From assembly GCF_900109755.1 (NCBI RefSeq), contig NZ_FOAR01000026.1:1-64000 (forward strand): 64,000 nt of DNA, read 5' to 3'. This DNA comes from Pseudomonas agarici. GTDB lineage: Bacteria > Pseudomonadota > Gammaproteobacteria > Pseudomonadales > Pseudomonadaceae. The position numbers were made by a program, and so were the translations under genes. The notes beneath the pieces are model-generated. The model ran no database searches. It was not told the DNA's origin and worked only from the letters and a program-made list of their open reading frames with translations. This document shows positions 1 through 9,800 of the stretch, one piece after another; position 1 is the stretch's first letter, and each line of letters opens with the position of its first letter.

Positions 1-261
1 ATCTCACGCCACCTGCACGAAAAGGCTTTCGAGCGGATGGAACAGCGAATGCAGGCGCACCCCGAAATGATGGTCAGCCGAAGATCCATCGTCGAGCATC
101 CCTTCGGCAACCTTAAACAGTGGTTATTTGGCAACGCTCGCTTCTTACTGCGACAGCTTGAGGGCACGAGGGCTGAAATGGCCCTGGCGGTGAACGCCTA
201 CAACCTGAAAAGAGCGATTAACGTGCTTGGCGCACGTCAGTTGATGGCGTTGATGGGCTGA
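1..261 (+). CDS. transposase, IS1182-like, C-terminal fragment
   Basis: The reading frame is already open at base 1 and ends with TGA at 259-261, so about 86 C-terminal residues are visible. The segment RSIVEHPFGNLKQWLFGNA, followed by an Ala/Leu-rich helix ending in NLKRAINVLG, is typical of the C-terminal end of DDE transposases of the IS1182 group. It includes the region of the catalytic glutamate (VEHPFG). The frame has no interruption here, so the gene may be intact upstream, but this cannot be judged from the window. The protein would act on the ends of its own insertion sequence. Confidence 0.75.
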   Translation: MSRHLHEKAFERMEQRMQAHPEMMVSRRSIVEHPFGNLKQWLFGNARFLLRQLEGTRAEMALAVNAYNLKRAINVLGARQLMALMG

Positions 262-293
262 AAAGCCTTTTTTCGTCTGCTGTGAGCACAAAA

Positions 294-324
294 GCAAACG
301 CCCCGAACAAGTCGGGGCGTTTGC
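294..324. terminator. 13-bp perfect hairpin behind the transposase gene
   Basis: GCAAACGCCCCGA (294-306) pairs perfectly with 312-324 across a 5-base loop. It lies 33 bases after the transposase stop, inside the insertion sequence. It has no clean T-run, but its strength and place suggest transcription termination or shielding of the element from outside transcription. Confidence 0.6.
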
Positions 325-340
325 TGGAACCACCATTAGT

Positions 341-1624
341 GTGTTTTCACACAGTCTGGTAAGGCGCGTATTGGAGGCCAAGCAACGACTTGGGTTGTTC
401 GACGACCCCTATCGCTATATCAATGCAGCCCGTGAAAACGCCAGTCTATTGACCGCGGGCAGCCGGGCGCTGGCGAGGGAAGCGGCGCGCAAATCCATAG
501 TCCTGTTAAAAAACCAGGGGGCACTGCTGCCCTTGCCCAAGGATCTGTCCAGGCTCCTGGTAGTGGGCGCGCTCGCCGACGACAAACTCTCGACCCTGGG
601 CCCCTGGTCAGGCGTCGGGCGCGCCGAGGAATCGATCAGTGTTCTGCAAGGCATCAGACAGGCGGTTTCGCCCGCCACACAGGTGGTCTACCTGCCGGGG
701 GCGTCGCCCGATAACGCCGACCTTCATGCAATCGAGGAGGCGCAGCAGGCTGCCGCCAGCGCCGATGTGATTATTGCCGTACTCGGCGAGCGTGCGAACA
801 TGAGCGGAGAAGCACACAGTCGCTCCACTCTCGATTTACCTGGAGCACAGGATGCCCTGCTGGCACGACTGATCGAAACCGGCAAGCCCTTGGTGGTTGT
901 CCTCATGAACGGTCGCCCACTGGCCATCCCCAGGATGGACGCACAGGTCCCGGCGATCCTCGAATCCTGGTTCCTCGGCACGGAAATGGGCAATGGGGTG
1001 GCCGATGTCCTATTCGGCGACAGCAACCCCAGTGGCAAGCTACCCATCACCTTTCCCCGGTCGGTAGGGCAGATACCGATCTACTATGCCCACAAGAACA
1101 CCGGACGACCTCCAAGTGCCGATCCGCCCTACACCTCGTCCTATATTGACCAGTCCTGGAAACCGCTCTATCCATTCGGTCATGGACTGAGCTACACGAG
1201 CTTCACCTACGACCCACCTCGGCTGAGTGCCACGCAACTGACAGCCGCGGACACCTTGCAGGTGGACGTCACCGTCCACAACAGCGGGCAACGCGAGGGC
1301 GAAGAAATCGCGCAGCTCTACCTGCGCGATAATATCGCCAGCGTGACTCGTCCCGTGCGGGCCCTACGCGGCTTCACCCGAGTGAAGCTGATGCCGGGCG
1401 AGGCTCGTAAACTGCGCTTCCTACTCGACAAAGACGACTTCGCCCTGCTGGACCGCTACTTTCTATGGCGGGTGGAGCCCGGCACCTTCACCGTTTTCGT
1501 GGGTGGCAGCTCCACTACCGACAATCAAGCAAGCTTCGAAGTGACCGGCCTGGCCAGGGTAGAAGGCCAGGGTTCGACGATTCCACGCACGCTACGTGCT
1601 CCCGTGAACAACGCGCAAGAGTGA
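341..1624 (+). pseudogene. bglX: GH3 beta-glucosidase, N-terminally truncated by an insertion sequence
   Basis: From about 356 the frame encodes the C-terminal half of a periplasmic beta-glucosidase. It begins at VRRVLEAKQRLGLFDDPYRY, which lies roughly in the middle of a normal BglX protein. The GH3 C-terminal alpha/beta domain (ARKSIVLLKNQGALLPL, GPWSGVGRAEESISVLQG, the FPRSVGQIP segment) and the fibronectin-III-like tail (NSGQREGEEIAQLYLRD) are present. The N-terminal TIM barrel, carrying the nucleophile aspartate and the signal peptide, is missing, so the product cannot be an active secreted enzyme. The first 10-15 bases after 341 belong to the insertion sequence end. No frameshift or stop interrupts the remainder, which suggests a recent event. 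Confidence 0.85.
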
Positions 1625-1713
1625 AACGAACCGGGACGACACACTTTGTGTCGTCTTCCCGACAAGCGCAAAATGCCTGACCGACCTGATGAGTCCGACC
1701 CAAAGGAAACCGT

Positions 1714-3333
1714 ATGAGCCTGTCCCTTCTGAGCCGCTATGCCTTCTTTGCCGGCTGCGTGATCTTCACCTTCGCCAGCCTGCCATTCCTCAAGCATGAC
1801 TGGCTCTGGCCGTTCGCCCTGGTCACTGGCCTGCTTAGCTTGCTGGGCCTGTTCGACCTGCTGCAATGCCGTCACGCGGTGCGTCGCAACTACCCGATCC
1901 TGGGCAATATCCGTTATCTGGTCGAAGGCATTCGTCCGGAGATCCGCCAGTACCTGCTGGAATCCGACAGCGACGCCCTGCCCTTCTCCCGCGCTCAACG
2001 CTCATTGGTGTACTCGCGGGCCAAGAATGAAAGCGCCGACAAGCCCTTCGGCACCCTGATCGACGTGTACCAGTCGGGCTTCGAATTCATCGGCCACTCG
2101 ATGCGTCCGGCACCGTTGAGCGATCCTAGCGCCTTTCGGGTGATTGTCGGCGGGCCGCAGTGCAAGCAACCGTACTCGGCCTCGATATTCAATATCTCGG
2201 CGATGAGCTTCGGCTCCCTCAGTGCCAATGCCATCCGCGCCTTGAATCAGGGCGCCAAGCTCGGCAACTTCGCCCATGACACCGGCGAAGGCAGCATCAG
2301 CCCATATCATCGGGAAAACGGTGGCGACCTCACCTGGGAACTGGGCAGTGGCTATTTCGGTTGCCGTACCGCCGACGGCCGCTTCGACCCAGAGCGCTTC
2401 GCCGCCCAGGCGCAGAACCCACAGGTACGGATGATCGAAATCAAAATGAGCCAGGGCGCCAAACCCGGCCACGGCGGCATCCTGCCCAAGCACAAGGTGA
2501 CCCAGGAAATCGCCGAAACGCGCGGGGTCATGATGGGCGAGGACTGCGTCTCACCATCACGTCACAGCGCCTTCTCGACACCCATCGAGATGATGCAGTT
2601 CATTGCCCAACTGCGTGAGCTGTCCGGTGGCAAACCGGTGGGTTTCAAATTCTGCCTGGGCCACCCGTGGGAATTCATGGGCATTGCCAAGGCGATGCTG
2701 GAGACCGGCATCTACCCGGACTTCATCGTAGTCGATGGCAAGGAAGGCGGCACCGGCGCGGCACCGGTCGAGTTTACCGACCATATCGGCGTGCCCATGC
2801 GCGAGGGCCTGCTGTTCGTACACAACACCCTGGTGGGTTTGAATCTGCGGGACAAGATCAAGCTCGGGGCCAGTGGCAAGATCGTCAGCGCTTTCGATAT
2901 CGCCAGTGTCCTGGCCATCGGCGCCGACTGGGCTAACTCGGCGCGTGGCTTCATGTTTGCCATCGGTTGCATCCAGTCACAGAGCTGCCACACCAACAAG
3001 TGTCCAACCGGCGTCGCCACCCAGGACACCTTGCGCCAGCGTGCGCTGGTGGTACCGGACAAGGCCCAGCGGGTATTCAACTTCCATCGCAACACCCTCA
3101 AGGCCCTGGCGGAAATGCTCGCGGCGGCGGGGCTCGATCATCCGTCCCAACTGGAAGCCAAGCATCTGGTCCGCCGCATGTCGGCGACCGAGATCAAGCT
3201 GTTCTCGCAACTGCATGTGTTCCTCAAGCCGGGTGAATTGCTCACCGGTGAAGTGAACGGCGAGTTCTATTCGCGCATGTGGCAAATGGCCCGAGCCGAC
3301 AGCTTCGAACCCCACCAAGTGGTCGCGGCCTGA
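1714..3333 (+). CDS. FMN-binding glutamate synthase family protein
   Basis: This 539-residue protein has two predicted membrane segments at the N-terminus (about residues 8-50). The glutamate synthase central/FMN barrel domain follows. Visible family motifs are TGEGSISPYHRENGGDLTW, the KPGHGGILP loop, VDGKEGGTGAAP, and SGKIVSAFDIASVLAIGAD before a cysteine cluster (CIQSQSCHTNKCPTGVA) where related GltB proteins hold an iron-sulfur centre. It lacks the amidotransferase domain of true GltB, so it is a stand-alone relative whose substrate is unknown. AAAGGAAAC lies just upstream of the ATG at 1714. It appears to be a single-gene unit ending in the hairpin at 3373-3400. Confidence 0.85.
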   Translation: MSLSLLSRYAFFAGCVIFTFASLPFLKHDWLWPFALVTGLLSLLGLFDLLQCRHAVRRNYPILGNIRYLVEGIRPEIRQYLLESDSDALPFSRAQRSLVYSRAKNESADKPFGTLIDVYQSGFEFIGHSMRPAPLSDPSAFRVIVGGPQCKQPYSASIFNISAMSFGSLSANAIRALNQGAKLGNFAHDTGEGSISPYHRENGGDLTWELGSGYFGCRTADGRFDPERFAAQAQNPQVRMIEIKMSQGAKPGHGGILPKHKVTQEIAETRGVMMGEDCVSPSRHSAFSTPIEMMQFIAQLRELSGGKPVGFKFCLGHPWEFMGIAKAMLETGIYPDFIVVDGKEGGTGAAPVEFTDHIGVPMREGLLFVHNTLVGLNLRDKIKLGASGKIVSAFDIASVLAIGADWANSARGFMFAIGCIQSQSCHTNKCPTGVATQDTLRQRALVVPDKAQRVFNFHRNTLKALAEMLAAAGLDHPSQLEAKHLVRRMSATEIKLFSQLHVFLKPGELLTGEVNGEFYSRMWQMARADSFEPHQVVAA

Positions 3334-3372
3334 GGTCAGGCCGGCTGATGCCAGCCACGTCGCGTTTCTTCA

Positions 3373-3400
3373 GGCAGCGGCATACTTCAATGCCGCTGCC
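3373..3400. terminator. hairpin downstream of the glutamate synthase-like gene
   Basis: GGCAGCGGCAT (3373-3383) pairs with ATGCCGCTGCC (3390-3400) across a 6-base loop, 40 bases after the stop codon. There is no strong T-tract, so it is a probable but not classical terminator. Confidence 0.6.
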
Positions 3401-3449
3401 CTGCATTTACTTGAGGATAATAAAGAACCGGGCCTGCCCCACAGGTTAG

Positions 3450-3606
3450 TGGCCTGTGTGGTTAGTTCTATGAGTCAATTTCGGCGCCATAAATCCCTGG
3501 CTTGCGTTGCTGTTCCTCGCCATAGCCCGGCTATGACTCGTCACAGCGCCTTAGCCATGAACTTAGGGCATCCGAACTTGAGCTAACGAACTCACCGTAC
3601 AGGCCA
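3450..3606. repeat. 157-bp MITE-like element with imperfect 19-bp inverted ends
   Basis: The ends TGGCCTGTGTGGTTAGTTC (3450-3468) and GAACTCACCGTACAGGCCA (3588-3606) are inverted repeats with about four mismatches. The interior contains a small palindrome, CATAGCCCGGCTATG, near 3521, and no convincing reading frame. The rest of the 3334-3753 gap holds only the hairpin noted above and the leader of the next gene. Its mobility and copy number are inferred, not seen. Confidence 0.55.
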
Positions 3607-3753
3607 CCAGAGCAGAAAAATGTGACATTTGGTAATAGCCCACTTTTGCAATTACCCGAAAATCCCGCCACCCTGCGCGCCGCCGACCCGCAGTGCGCAA
3701 ATTCCGACGGCCGCGCCGGTCATATTCAACATTCGCCCACAGAGCCCGCTGCC

Positions 3754-4878
3754 ATGCTAAACGGACGCGACCCACGCATCGACTTTTTTCGGGGACTGGC
3801 GCTGATCTTCATTTTCTGGGATCACGTGCCCCACAACCCCCTCGGCCAGATCACTCTGCGTAATATCGGATTCAGTGATGCGGCAGAGGTCTTCGTGTTT
3901 CTCGCCGGCTATGCGGCGATTCTCGCCTACGGCAAGATCCTACAACGCGAGGGTTATTGGCTCGCCACCTTGAAAATCCTGCGCCGCGCCTGGGTGCTGT
4001 ACGTGGTGCATATTTTCTTGCTGGCGATGCTGATGGGGATCGTGTTCTTCGCCAACAGCCATGTCGAGACTCGCGATCTGGCCCAGGAAATGGGTCTTAC
4101 GCATTTCGTCACCCACCCGCAACAAGCCCTGGTGGATGAATTACTGCTGCGTTTCAAACCGAATCTGATGGACCCGCTACCGTTGTATATCGTGCTGCTG
4201 GCCGGTCTGCCGCTGGTGTTACCCTTGCTGCTGCACAAGACCTGGCTGGTGGTGCTGGTGTCGTTGACGGTGTACCTGCTGGCGCCAAGGCTGGGCTGGA
4301 ATCTGGCGGCGATTGCCGACGGTGTGTGGTACTTCAACCCTGTCACCTGGCAGTTGCTGTTTGTACTCGGTGGCGCGGCGGCGATTCGCGCCCGGCAATC
4401 CAAGCCCGCGCCAGCACGGGCACTGTCCCGCCAACCGCTATTTGTCGTGGCGGCCCTCTATGTGCTGGTGTGCGCCGTGCTCACCATTTCCTGGAGATGG
4501 CCGCAGATCCACGACGCCTTGATGCCGGTGGCGCTGAGTGAGCTGATTTATCCCATCAGCAAGACCGATCTGTCACCGATGCGCCTGTTGCACTTCCTGG
4601 CGCTGGCCTATGTCACCGCAAAGTTGCTGCCCAAGGGTAGCTGGACACAAAACTGGCTGGCACAACAGACCTGCCGCATGGGCCGTTACTCGCTGGAGGT
4701 CTTTTGCCTGGGGGTGTTGTTGGCGCCCCTGGCGGACATGATCAATGCCATGGCCGACGACGCCTTCGCCATGCAAGTATTCACCGCCTTGTTCGGTGCC
4801 GCACTGATGGCCCTGCTGGGCGCCTGGCTGGATTTCAACCAACGGCTGGGACAACCGGCTCGGACAGTAACGGCGTAG
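3754..4878 (+). CDS. OpgC-type acyltransferase-like membrane protein
   Basis: The protein has 374 residues from the ATG at 3754. An upstream in-frame start at 3622 would add a hydrophilic, unconserved-looking stretch, so 3754 is preferred. It opens with the diagnostic RDPRIDFFRGLALIFIFWDH and NIGFSDAAEVFVFLAGY of the OpgC_C family. About ten hydrophobic membrane segments follow. OpgC proteins succinylate periplasmic glucans in enterobacteria. Pseudomonas carries several paralogues of unproven substrate, and no opgG or opgH is adjacent, so the exact role is open. It is transcribed convergently with the permease gene and separated from it by a bidirectional terminator. Confidence 0.8.
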   Translation: MLNGRDPRIDFFRGLALIFIFWDHVPHNPLGQITLRNIGFSDAAEVFVFLAGYAAILAYGKILQREGYWLATLKILRRAWVLYVVHIFLLAMLMGIVFFANSHVETRDLAQEMGLTHFVTHPQQALVDELLLRFKPNLMDPLPLYIVLLAGLPLVLPLLLHKTWLVVLVSLTVYLLAPRLGWNLAAIADGVWYFNPVTWQLLFVLGGAAAIRARQSKPAPARALSRQPLFVVAALYVLVCAVLTISWRWPQIHDALMPVALSELIYPISKTDLSPMRLLHFLALAYVTAKLLPKGSWTQNWLAQQTCRMGRYSLEVFCLGVLLAPLADMINAMADDAFAMQVFTALFGAALMALLGAWLDFNQRLGQPARTVTA

Positions 4879-4896
4879 AAGCGCGATACCGCCAAC

Positions 4897-4934
4897 AACA
4901 AGCCCGCGGTCGATTGCTCGTCCACGGGCTTGTT
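4897..4934. terminator. bidirectional terminator between convergent genes
   Basis: AACAAGCCCG (4897-4906) pairs with CGGGCTTGTT (4925-4934). It sits between the 3' ends of the OpgC-like gene and the permease gene, and so can serve both strands. Confidence 0.65.
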
Positions 4935-4949
4935 CATTTCATACCGCGC

Positions 4950-6371
4950 TCAGGAAGTCGGACTCGTGACACCAGTCGATACGTTGTTCGGTTGCAGCTT
5001 GAACACATAGAACAGCAGCGTCAGCAGTACCAGAAAGGCCGGACCGATGTACAGCGCGACGCGGGTGTCGGGGAAGTAGGCCATCAACGCGACCACCAGC
5101 ACCAGGAACGCCAACGCCAGATACGAACTGAGCGGATACAACCACATACGATACTGCAGGCCAGCACGCTGTGAAGCCGTCAGGCCCTGGCGGAATTTCA
5201 GTTGCGCCAGCAAAATCATCACCCAGGTCCAGATCGCGCCGAAGGTAGCGATGGATGTCACCCAGACAAAGACTTTCTCCGGCACCAGGTAGTTAAGTAG
5301 CACACCGAGCAGCAAAGCCCCGATGGACAACAGCAGCGCACGGCGGGGCACGCCATTGTTCGAAGTCCTGGCAAAGGTTGCCGGCGCCTGGCCGTTCTGC
5401 GCCAGGCTGTAGAGCATACGCCCGGTGCTGAAGATGCCACCGTTGCAGGAGGACAATGCAGCGGTGATCACCACGAAGTTGATGATACCGGCGGCGGTTT
5501 TGATCCCCAGGCGCTCGAAGGTCATCACGAACGGGCTGCCCTGGGTGCCAATGGCGTTCCATGGGTAGATCGACAGGATCACGAACAACGCGCCGACATA
5601 GAACAGCAAGATGCGCCAGAACACTGAGCCGATGGCATTCGGAATGGTCTTGTGCGGGTTGCGCGCCTCGCCAGCGGTCAAGCCGATCATTTCCACGCCC
5701 AGGTAGGCGAACATCACCATCTGCAAGGACATCAGTACACCGCTGATGCCGTTGGGCATGAAGCCGCCATTGCTCCACAAATTGGAAATGCCCAGGGCCA
5801 CACCGTCATTGCCAAAGCCGAAGGCAATCACGCCGATGCCGCCGATGACCATCGCAATGATGGTGACGATCTTGATCAGGGCGAACCAGAACTCGAATTC
5901 GCCAAAGGCCTTCACGGCGATCAGGTTGATCGTGCCCATGCTGACCAGCGCCGCCAGGGCCCAGATCCAGCGGGGCACATCGGGGAACCAGACGCCCATG
6001 TACACCGCGACCGCCGTGATTTCCGCCACGCAGGTCACCAGCCAAAGGAACCAGTAGTTCCAGCCGGTGAGAAACCCCGCCAGCGGGCCGAGATAGTCCT
6101 GGGCATAACGACTGAAGGAGCCGGCGACCGGATTGTGCACGGCCATTTCACCGAGGGCACGCATGATCACCAGGATCGCCAGGCCACCGATGATGTAGGA
6201 CAGCATGATCGCCGGCCCCGCCATTTCGATAGCCTGGGCAGAACCGAGAAACAGGCCCACGCCGATGCAGGCGCCGAGCGCCATCAGGCGAATATGTCGT
6301 TCACCGAGTTCGCGTTTGAGCGGGCCGCCTTGAGCGGTCTCGCCAGGGGGCAGGTGAGTGCCAACAGGCAT
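4950..6371 (-). CDS. amino acid permease of the AAT/APC family (ProY-like)
   Basis: This is a 473-residue inner-membrane transporter with about twelve hydrophobic segments. The N-terminal block LKRELGERHIRLMALGACIG then GVGLFLGSAQAIEMAGPAI is the APC substrate-binding signature. GEMAVHNPVAGSFSRYA and AYLGVEMIGLTAGEARNP are also typical of the amino acid transporter subfamily. The start at 6371 (MPVGTHLPPGE) is preferred because GAGG lies about ten bases upstream. The longer in-frame version starting at 6485 has no good ribosome site. Overall resemblance is to proline-specific ProY proteins, but substrate cannot be fixed by reading alone. No neighbouring catabolic gene indicates the substrate. 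Confidence 0.85.
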   Translation of the reverse strand: MPVGTHLPPGETAQGGPLKRELGERHIRLMALGACIGVGLFLGSAQAIEMAGPAIMLSYIIGGLAILVIMRALGEMAVHNPVAGSFSRYAQDYLGPLAGFLTGWNYWFLWLVTCVAEITAVAVYMGVWFPDVPRWIWALAALVSMGTINLIAVKAFGEFEFWFALIKIVTIIAMVIGGIGVIAFGFGNDGVALGISNLWSNGGFMPNGISGVLMSLQMVMFAYLGVEMIGLTAGEARNPHKTIPNAIGSVFWRILLFYVGALFVILSIYPWNAIGTQGSPFVMTFERLGIKTAAGIINFVVITAALSSCNGGIFSTGRMLYSLAQNGQAPATFARTSNNGVPRRALLLSIGALLLGVLLNYLVPEKVFVWVTSIATFGAIWTWVMILLAQLKFRQGLTASQRAGLQYRMWLYPLSSYLALAFLVLVVALMAYFPDTRVALYIGPAFLVLLTLLFYVFKLQPNNVSTGVTSPTS

Positions 6372-6883
6372 AGGGGACAACCTCGTCTTGTTATTGGATA
6401 TGAACCACCGAGCCAAGGAGCGACGGACAGATAAGCCCGGACTCCCGGATACCGGGGCCGCTTCGTGAGCGATGCCATCCCACAAGACAAACCTGCAGGA
6501 TCAGCGGGGTGCGCAGTATAAAAAGCGGGGAGCAGGATTTTTCACTCTATAAACTACAAGTTTCAGCGATAACTCTCGGCGAAAGCGCTGAAAACAGAGG
6601 TACGTTACCTGGGTTCTACCAGCCCTGTCGCACAAAAAACGCGGAGGAGTATTGCACGGCAATGAGGCAACGTCATACTCCAAGCCGAGGCCGACCTTAA
6701 TCCGCTTAAGGCTCTGGCTCAAGCCTTTCAGCCCAGAGTCCGACAATATGCGTGACGTCGTATTCCCGACGTATTCCCGCTAACAAGCCGTTCACAGGCA
6801 GGAAATACCTGACCGCCCTCACAAAATTTTCCTCGCCCTCTGGCAGCGTCTAAGCTTCAGGCAAGTGCGATCAATCTGCGTGA
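6372..6883. other. 512-bp intergenic region with one small hairpin
   Basis: This is the divergent promoter space between the permease and the penicillin-binding protein gene. It contains an 8-bp stem, TTTCAGCG and CGCTGAAA, around 6563-6593 and several short unconvincing frames. No RNA gene or recognisable operator was seen. Confidence 0.4.
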
Positions 6884-9800
6884 ATGGATGAATCGACTAT
6901 GGGTGCTCAATGGAACTCCGATTCGACCAAGAATGTGGTGCCAACCCACAGTTCGGATGAGGCGCCTTTACCGAAAAAAAAACGTAGACGCAGGCCCTGG
7001 TGGCCGTTGTTCTGGCTGGCGGTGTTGATTGCCCTGATTCTGCTCGGGGTCGCCGCCTCCCACGAAATGCATACCTCCAAAATCCAGGCACGGGAGTTCA
7101 GCCGTTTTGCCGCTGACCTGAGTTACTCCCTGGCTCATGGCCCCAGCGACTCACTGCTGTACCCCGGCGACGGCCCTTTCGACAAACGCATGGGCTATAG
7201 CGACATAGGGACTTTCCTCACCCGGCTGGCCAAGCGCGGCTACCTGGTCGAAGCACAGGCACGCTTCTCCCCCGCCTTGCTCGACTACAGCGAGGCGGGC
7301 TTTTTTGTGCCCTACGTGGAGAAAATCCAGGCCGGCCTGTCGATCACCGACTGCCGGGGCGCCGATCTCTACCAGTACAACTATCCACAACAGCTCTATG
7401 CTAACTTCGCCGCCATCCCGCCGCTGGTGGTCAACAGCCTGTTGTTTATCGAAAACCGCGATTTGCTCGACTCTGCTCACCCCATGGCCAACCCCGCCGT
7501 GGATTGGCCGCGCTTCGGCAAAGCGGTGCTGTCGCAGATTGCCAAGATCTTGCATATCGGCGGCCAGACCGCTGGCGGCAGCACCCTGGCAACGCAACTG
7601 GAGAAGTACCGCCACTCTCCGGATGGCCTGACCTTGTCAGGAGGCGAGAAAATCCGGCAGATGATTTCCGCCAGTGTACGGGCTTACCAGGACGGGCCAC
7701 AGACCCTGCAGGTGCGGCAGAACGTGGTGCGTGACTACCTCAACAGCGTGCCCCTGTCGGCGGTGCCCGGTCACGGTGAAGTCCATGGCATGGCCGAGGG
7801 CTTGCGGGTCTGGTACGGCGCGGACTTCGCCCAGGTCAACGCACAGTTGAACAGCGCCGCCAGCGATCCGACGAGCCTGGCCAAACGTGGGCTGGCGCTG
7901 CGTGAGGTGCTGTCGCTGATGATCGCCCAGCGGCGTCCGTCACACTACCTCGCGCGAGGTCGCAATGAGCTGGCCGAACTGACCGACAGCCACTTGCGCC
8001 TGCTGGCCCAGAATGGCGTGATCGACGCACCGCTGGCCGCCGCCGCGCTGGCGAGCAAGGTCAGCTACCGGGACTGGCTGCAAGAGCCAACCATCCAGCC
8101 GGTGGAATCGAACAAGGGCATCAGCGTGGCCCGCAGTCGATTGGCGGCGATGCTCAACCGTTCGTTGTACGACCTCGATCGCCTTGACCTGTCGGCCACC
8201 AGCACCTTGCAATCACAGTTGCAAGGCCAGGTCAGTGACTACCTGCGCCGCCTGGCAAACCCGGAGTTCGCCGACTCTATCGGCCTGCTGGGCGAACGCC
8301 TGCTCACCGCCAGCAGCACCCAACAGGTGCGCTACAGCTTCACTCTGTTCGAACTGACTGCCGACAGCTACCGGGTCCGCGTACAGACCGACAGCACCGA
8401 CCAGCCCTTCGACATCAACGAAGGCAGCAAACTGGAGCTGGGCTCCACCGCCAAGCTGCGGGTCCTCACCACCTACCTGCAGATCATCGCCGAACTGCAT
8501 GATCGCTACGGCGATCAATCCCCGACGGCACTGAAGAAAGTCGAGATCAACGAGCAGGACCGCATCACCCGCTGGGCCGTTGACTACCTGGCGCAAAACA
8601 GCGACCGCAACCTGCCGAAAATGCTCGAGGCAGCGCTTAACCGCCAGTATTCGGCGAGTCCTGGCGAAAGCTTCTTTACCGGCGGCGGCCTGCATCGTTT
8701 CCACAACTTCCGCAACGAAGACAATGGCCGCCGCCCGACCTTGCTTGAGGCGCTACGCGAGTCGATCAACCTGCCGTTTATCCGGCTAATGCGCGACCTG
8801 GTGCGCTACAGCACCTACCAGGGTCCGAACAACAGTGCCGAGTTGCTCAAGGACGATGACAATCCGCGCCGCCAGGAATACCTGGCGCGCTTCGCCGACC
8901 GCGAAGGCACGGCCTTCATGTTGCGCTTCTGGAAAAAATACCAGAACAAGGATTCCCAGGAACGCCTGGAAACCTTCCTCGACAGCATGCGCCCGACGCC
9001 GATTCGCCTGGCGGCCGTCCATCGCTACCTGCTGCCGCAAGCACCGCAAGCGGCGTTCAACGCCTTTGTCCGGTCCCACCTGAAAACCGAGAAGGTCACC
9101 GACGAACGCCTTGCCAAGCTCTACAACAGCTACGGTCCCGGGACCTACGACCTACCGGACCAGGGTTATATCGCCAAGGTTCACCCGCTAGACCTGTGGT
9201 TGCTCGGCTACCTGTTGAAAAACCCCCAGGCCAAGTTCAGCCAGGTGGTGAGCGCCAGCGAGTTCGAACGCCAGGAAGTCTATGGTTGGTTGTTCAAGAG
9301 CAAGCACAAGAGCGCCCGCGACAGCCGAATCCGGGTGATGGTGGAGATCGAGGCCTTTCTCGATATCCACCAGCGCTGGCAACAGGTCGGCTATCCCTTC
9401 GACCATCTGGTACCGTCCCTGGCGACGGCTATCGGCAGTTCCGGCGACCGCCCGACGGCATTGGCCGAACTGATGGGGATCATCCTCAACGACGGGATAC
9501 GGATGCCGATACTGCGCATCGACAGCCTGCACTTCGCCGCCGACACGCCCTATGAAACACAATTGCTCAATGACCCAGGCAGGGGCCAGCGGGTCATGCC
9601 CTCGGAGGTGGCCACAGCCTTGCGCCTGGCGTTGTCACAAGTGGTGGATGCCGGGACCGCCCGGCGCGTTTCCGGCAGTTTCAAACAGCCGGACGGCACC
9701 TCGCTGGCCATGGGCGGCAAGACCGGGACGGGGGATAACCGGATCGAAGCCATCGGCGCGGGCGGGCGAGTCTTGAGCTCGAAGTCGATCAACCGCACCG

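Larger units (their letters stand above)
1..350 (+). mobile_element. right end of an IS1182-type insertion sequence, cut by the window edge
   Basis: This is the 3' part of a transposase gene, a strong hairpin at 294-324, and then a short stretch leading into a truncated glycosidase gene. The probable terminal repeat lies around 340-358 and contains GTTTTCACACAGTCTGG, which resembles ends remembered for this family. That is inference, because the left end and any target duplication are outside the window. Beyond it the sequence reads directly into the interior of bglX, so the element very likely inserted into that gene. Confidence 0.6.
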
